From positions 145,338 through 186,254 of the forward strand of contig RQSC01000027.1 of the NCBI GenBank assembly GCA_013416795.1: DNA of 40,917 bases, written 5' to 3'. The notes beneath the pieces were generated by a model. The model did no database searches, had not been told where the DNA came from, and saw nothing but the letters and a program-made list of their open reading frames with translations. The first letter of the stretch is position 1, and every line of letters begins with the position of its first letter. This document shows, in pieces, positions 39,463 to 40,917 of this stretch. The stretch comes from Prasinococcaceae sp. CCMP 1430. Taxonomy: Eukaryota; Prasinodermophyta; Palmophyllophyceae; Prasinococcales; Prasinococcaceae. The position numbers and the translations under genes are program-made.

Positions 39463-40771
39463 TCAAGCCTTGCAGCCACACCCGCCGTCCACCACTGGCT
39501 GGAGCAGGCGTTCCAGCAGCGCGACCCTCTCTTCGAGCGAGCGCACCGGCGCGCCCTCGAGCTGGACGATCTTCGACGCGAGCCACCTAAGATTGCCCGA
39601 CAGCACTGCAAGGCCCACTGGTCGCCGCCGTGCGGGGTAGGGCGGCGTCAGAGCGGATGCACAGCGCGCGGGCGAGCATCTACGGTCCGTGTGCGCGTTC
39701 GCGAGTAGCACGCACGACAACACGAGCCGGTGCTCTCGGAACGAGGGCACTGCGGGACGGACGGTCAGGCAGGCAGCGCACGGCCATTGCGCCCGCACCG
39801 TCGAAGAAGAAGACGCCCTCGAAGCATAGCACGTCCTCGGCTCCCTCGACCGCCTCGCGCTCCGCGAATCGCGCCGGCATCTCGCTCCAGTGGCAGCGCG
39901 AGTCAGCGTGATGGACCACGTGGTAGCCATCGTTGAACGTCCACGCATTGTCTGCAGCGGCCAGGCAATTGTACGCGTGGCCTCGTGCGGCATGCGGCCG
40001 GCGCGCATCGACGAAGATGTGCTGCGAGTAGTTCCCGAACGACAGTGCGACCAGGGCGACGCACGCCGGCACAACGAAGACCCAAAGTGCGGCGAACGCG
40101 TTGACGTGCGTCCACAACGCGCGCACGCCCAGGATGTAGAGCAGCGTGCCGGCGACGCATGTCGCTGCCTCTGCCGGCCGGTCCGCCTTCAGCATCGCGG
40201 CCGGCAGCTCGACGTAGGTACACGCGAACCGCAGCAGGTACACCAGGTAGCTACAGACTGAGCCTCGGTAGTAGCGCTCTGTCGAAGAGGCGTCGGCGAG
40301 CCACGAATTGGCCGCCACGTGGTGCATCGCGCAGTGGTGTGCGGCGTAGAGGCCCGGCGGCAGACCGAAGAGGGGCGGTAGCAGATAGTGCGTGTAGAAG
40401 CGCAGAGGGGCAATCGCGAACGCGGGTCGATGGGTGGAGTAGTGCAGCATGAGAAGGTATCGCGGAAAGACGATGGCCACGAGGGGCACGACGTACGCGA
40501 CGCCGATCGCATGTCTTTGCGGCAGCTGGCGCGCGAAGAGGGCGAAGGCGAAAGGCACTACGGTGAGCGAAACCGTGGCGACGAGCTGCGCCATCGGCGC
40601 GTCCCGCGAGTCTTTCACGAGCGCGCGCGCCCACGAGCGTGGGAGGGGCCGGAGAGGGGCCTCGCGGCGCGTAGCGCAATCTCGCGCGGCGAGGCGCGCC
40701 GCAAGGCTCATCTCCTCGCACCGGACGCCGCGCTTCGCATACCCCTCCCTCGCCTCGGCAGGCGGCGCCAT
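39463..40771 (-). CDS. Membrane fatty acid desaturase-like protein
   Basis: Exons 40771-39799 and 39605-39463 (TGA), 371 aa, ATG at 40771. The 193-nt intron (donor GTGCGG, acceptor TTGCAG, phase 1) joins EGVFFFDVLSGNLRW. The three histidine boxes of membrane di-iron desaturases and hydroxylases are present: HYSTH (110-114), HHCAMHH (145-151) and HVVHH (284-288), plus NYSQH (247-251). Hydrophobic segments lie around 60-80, 88-108, 172-188, 203-219 and 224-245, as expected for a four-helix enzyme with cytosolic boxes. Such enzymes use O2 and electrons to desaturate or hydroxylate acyl chains or related lipids. Box 2 and the phrase ASSTERYYRGS recall a little-studied group seen in bacteria and algae more than the plant FAD2/FAD3 or delta-9 types; the substrate is unknown. 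The last 45 residues form a helix (SLEERVALLERLLQ) ending in GGCGCKA. The N-terminus may be longer or shorter (second ATG at residue 21). Confidence 0.82.
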
Positions 40772-40917
40772 CGAGCGCCCGCTGGAGCAGGGACGGACCG
40801 CGCCTCCGCCCCGATCGGCGGCGGCGGCAGCGGAAGAGCCCCCCCCAGGGTGCTGGGCGCAGCGGCCGAGCGGCCGGCGGCGGTGCGCCTCGCTCGGGGC
40901 CGCGGAGGACAGCCGGT
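40772..40917. promoter_or_regulatory. Upstream region of desaturase-like gene
   Basis: The last 146 nt of the window, upstream of the minus-strand start. GC-rich with GGC triplet runs; no other gene is visible. Confidence 0.3.

Overview
The window comes from the nuclear genome of a photosynthetic eukaryotic microalga. The DNA is strongly GC-rich and most genes carry none to three short introns (74 to 351 nt), with GT-AG borders whose donors mostly read GTGCGN. The gene set is eukaryotic: importin alpha, an O-GlcNAc transferase of the plant SEC type, an ATR checkpoint kinase and a mitochondrial carrier. It also holds plastid-lineage or plant-type proteins: a DUF1517 protein, an APX-R type peroxidase, a B12D protein and a DusA-type tRNA dihydrouridine synthase. 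A haptophyte (for example Pavlovales), a prasinophyte green alga or a similar GC-rich alga would fit; I cannot decide from the sequence.

Layout, left to right: B12D-like protein (+, 5' end unresolved); DUF1517 protein (-, 2 exons); DusA-type synthase (+, 2 exons); mitochondrial carrier (-); tandem-BRCT protein (+, 2 exons); GNAT acetyltransferase (-, 2 exons); GRAM-domain protein (-); large ankyrin/UIM-like protein (+, 2 exons); importin alpha (-); OGT/SEC (+); sulfotransferase-like membrane protein (-, 3 exons); APX-R peroxidase (+, at least 4 exons, first exon not found); a fused methylthioribose-1-phosphate isomerase and methylthioribose kinase (+, 3 exons); a 2893-residue ATR kinase in one open frame (+); a small membrane protein (+); and a desaturase-like membrane enzyme (-, 2 exons). 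I built exon joins by eye from reading frame, splice sites and protein similarity. All joined coding lengths are divisible by three.

Genes lie mostly as alternating convergent and divergent pairs. Two convergent pairs are separated by only 66 and 89 nt and share a small AT-rich island containing TGTA/TACA motifs, which probably serves 3' end formation on both strands. Divergent spacers (0.3 to 1.5 kb) are GC-rich and hold simple repeats; the importin/OGT spacer is the most repeat-dense.

These are housekeeping and regulatory genes, not an operon or an accessory island. The clearest biological novelty is the MtnA-MtnK fusion, which puts two consecutive methionine-salvage steps on one chain. 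Second-tier items are the large ankyrin/UIM-like protein of unknown role, a short tandem-BRCT protein with an acidic/aromatic tail, a carrier with degenerate signature motifs, and a peroxidase with a Tat-like signal. I saw no CRISPR array, prophage, insertion sequence, rRNA or tRNA gene.
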